64,000 nt of DNA, from contig UQLD01000011.1 in the NCBI GenBank assembly GCA_900541855.1, forward strand, positions 1-64,000, given 5' to 3'. The position numbers and the translations under genes are program-made. This document shows, piece after piece, positions 62,822-64,000 of the stretch (position 1 is its first letter; each line of letters opens with the position of its first letter). Under the pieces are notes generated by a model. That model did not search any database and had not been told where the DNA came from. It saw only the letters and a program-made list of their open reading frames with translations. Source of the DNA: an uncultured Collinsella sp. (GTDB lineage Bacteria > Actinomycetota > Coriobacteriia > Coriobacteriales > Coriobacteriaceae).

Positions 62822-64000
62822 CTAGTTCTCGTCCTCAAACATACCACCCGCGACGACCTCGTACATACGCTCGAGCTCCAAGCGGTCCATCAAAAGCGGA
62901 ACGGGGTACAGCGGATTGGCCTCGGCATCGGCATGCGCCGCCATCTCGGGAATGTCGGAGCGGCGAATGCCCGAGACATATTTGGGGATTCCCAGGATCT
63001 CGTTCATGCAATCGATCCAATCGATAAAGGCCTCGGCCGCCAGGCTGTCCTGCGCGTTAACCGGCACGATGCCGGCCATGCGGGCGAGATCAGCGAGCTT
63101 AGGAGCAGCAGCTTCGCCATAGGCGCGAAGCATGTGCGGCAGGATGATGGCGTTGGCCAAGCCGTGCGGAATCCCGTAACGCCCGCCCAGACTGTGCGCG
63201 ATGGCATGCACATATCCGACATAGGAGCGGGTAAACGCAACGCCCGCCTTATACGCCGCCGAAAGCATATTGCGACGAGCGCGCATGTCGTCACCATGCT
63301 CATAGGCCTCGAGCAAATTGTCGTGGATAAGCTGCACCGCCTGTCGCGCCATCTTACGCGTATAGGGCGTGGTGCTTCGCCCGATAAAGGCCTCAACGGC
63401 ATGCGTCAGGGCGTCCATGCCCGTCTGCCCCGTAATGGAAGCGGGCAAGCCGCACGTAAACTCGGGGTCGTGGACTGCAAAACGCGGGATGAGCACAAAG
63501 TCGTTAATGGGGTATTTGTAGTGCGTCTCGTCATCGGTAATTACCGCCGCAAGCGTGACTTCGCTTCCCGTACCGGCGGTAGTGGGAACGGCGATGAGCA
63601 GCGGCAGGCGACGATGAATCCGCAGCAGGCCGCGCATCTTGTTGATGGGCTTGTTTGGCTGCGCAATGCGTGCGCCCACACCCTTGGCACAGTCCATGGC
63701 CGAGCCACCGCCAAAGCCGATAATGGCCTGGCAGGCGCTCTCTCGATACAGGGACGCCGCTTCTTCCACGTTTGAAACCGTGGGGTTTGCACGCGTTTCG
63801 GCATAGACCGTAACGCCAATCCCCCTGGATGCGAGCGCCGTCTCAAGCGGTGCCGTGAGCCCCAGACGGGCAATGCCGGGATCCGTCACGATAAGGACCT
63901 TCTGGATCGAGCGCTTTTGAAGCACCGCGGGCACATCCTCGGCATGCTCTAAAATGCGCGGCTCGGTATAGGGCAGGATCGGCAATGCAATGCGAAAAAC
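62822..64000 (-). CDS. iron-containing alcohol dehydrogenase (5' end outside window)
   Basis: At least 392 residues; the frame stays open to the window edge and the residues before the first in-frame TTG (VFRIALPILPYTEPRIL) match the family's N-terminal region, so the true start is beyond 64000. GFGGGSAMDCAKGVG binds NAD, GMDALTHAVEAFIG and HAIAHSLGGRYGIPHG carry the iron ligands. It would interconvert an alcohol and aldehyde with NAD(H). First gene of the pair with the aldehyde dehydrogenase. Confidence 0.92.
   Translation of the reverse strand, partial: VFRIALPILPYTEPRILEHAEDVPAVLQKRSIQKVLIVTDPGIARLGLTAPLETALASRGIGVTVYAETRANPTVSNVEEAASLYRESACQAIIGFGGGSAMDCAKGVGARIAQPNKPINKMRGLLRIHRRLPLLIAVPTTAGTGSEVTLAAVITDDETHYKYPINDFVLIPRFAVHDPEFTCGLPASITGQTGMDALTHAVEAFIGRSTTPYTRKMARQAVQLIHDNLLEAYEHGDDMRARRNMLSAAYKAGVAFTRSYVGYVHAIAHSLGGRYGIPHGLANAIILPHMLRAYGEAAAPKLADLARMAGIVPVNAQDSLAAEAFIDWIDCMNEILGIPKYVSGIRRSDIPEMAAHADAEANPLYPVPLLMDRLELERMYEVVAGGMFEDEN

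Overview
The window is high-GC bacterial chromosome with tightly packed genes, short operons and strong GGAGG-type ribosome binding sites. The gene content points to a gut Coriobacteriia actinobacterium, most likely Collinsella or a close relative: an electron-transferring flavoprotein/FAD-dehydrogenase set, a long single-chain PurL, a DUF3516 helicase, small surface proteins with a degenerate LPXTG signal, and many short palindromic intergenic elements. The genus is an inference from content; no marker comparison was possible. No rRNA, CRISPR array, intact insertion sequence or prophage is visible.

Layout. 1-2.0 kb: the minus-strand infC-rpmI-rplT translation operon with a structured attenuator-like leader and a probable AUA start for infC, then tRNA-Leu(CAA), whose 3' end is duplicated downstream. 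2.0-11.4 kb: minus-strand housekeeping genes (transglutaminase-like protein, class II aldolase, metallo-beta-lactamase-fold hydrolase, bifunctional Rel, and a RecJ exonuclease fused to a RecQ-like helicase). 11.6-14.1 kb: BASS-family transporter, DUF4931 and CutC. 14.3-20.6 kb: a complete branched-chain amino-acid ABC transporter (livFGMH plus two paralogous binding lipoproteins). 20.8-30 kb: homoserine dehydrogenase, an SDR oxidoreductase, a four-unit 62-bp hairpin array, a CPA2 antiporter, purL and a DMT permease. 30-38.2 kb: GGDEF cyclase, KdgT-type permease, AzlCD, an HD hydrolase, and an FAD-linked 2-hydroxyacid dehydrogenase with EtfB and a ferredoxin-fused EtfA, resembling electron-confurcating lactate dehydrogenase.

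38.5-41.7 kb holds five consecutive plus-strand genes of an unrecognised cell-envelope cluster: a small cytosolic protein, a membrane-anchored beta-rich protein, a secreted protein, a 93-residue LAQTG wall-anchor protein and a cysteine-rich secreted protein. 42.7-48.3 kb holds a three-gene module of TerB_N/TerB_C protein, BrxD-like P-loop ATPase and BrxHI/Lhr-like helicase, without the PglX or PglZ of a full BREX locus. These two clusters are the best candidates for undescribed systems.

48.3-64 kb: spermidine-synthase-like protein, Elp3, a membrane-bound XRE regulator overlapping a DUF4097 protein, two methyltransferases (one a divergent TrmB), a Ski2-like DUF3516 helicase, DUF2130 coiled-coil protein, a phosphoesterase, a 45-residue acidic protein, a HIRAN protein, a 27-residue membrane peptide resembling a type I toxin, and an aldehyde dehydrogenase/iron alcohol dehydrogenase pair cut by the window edge.

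Several intergenic spaces carry palindromes, many with a GGGAC/GTCCC core; they look like a dispersed non-coding repeat family.
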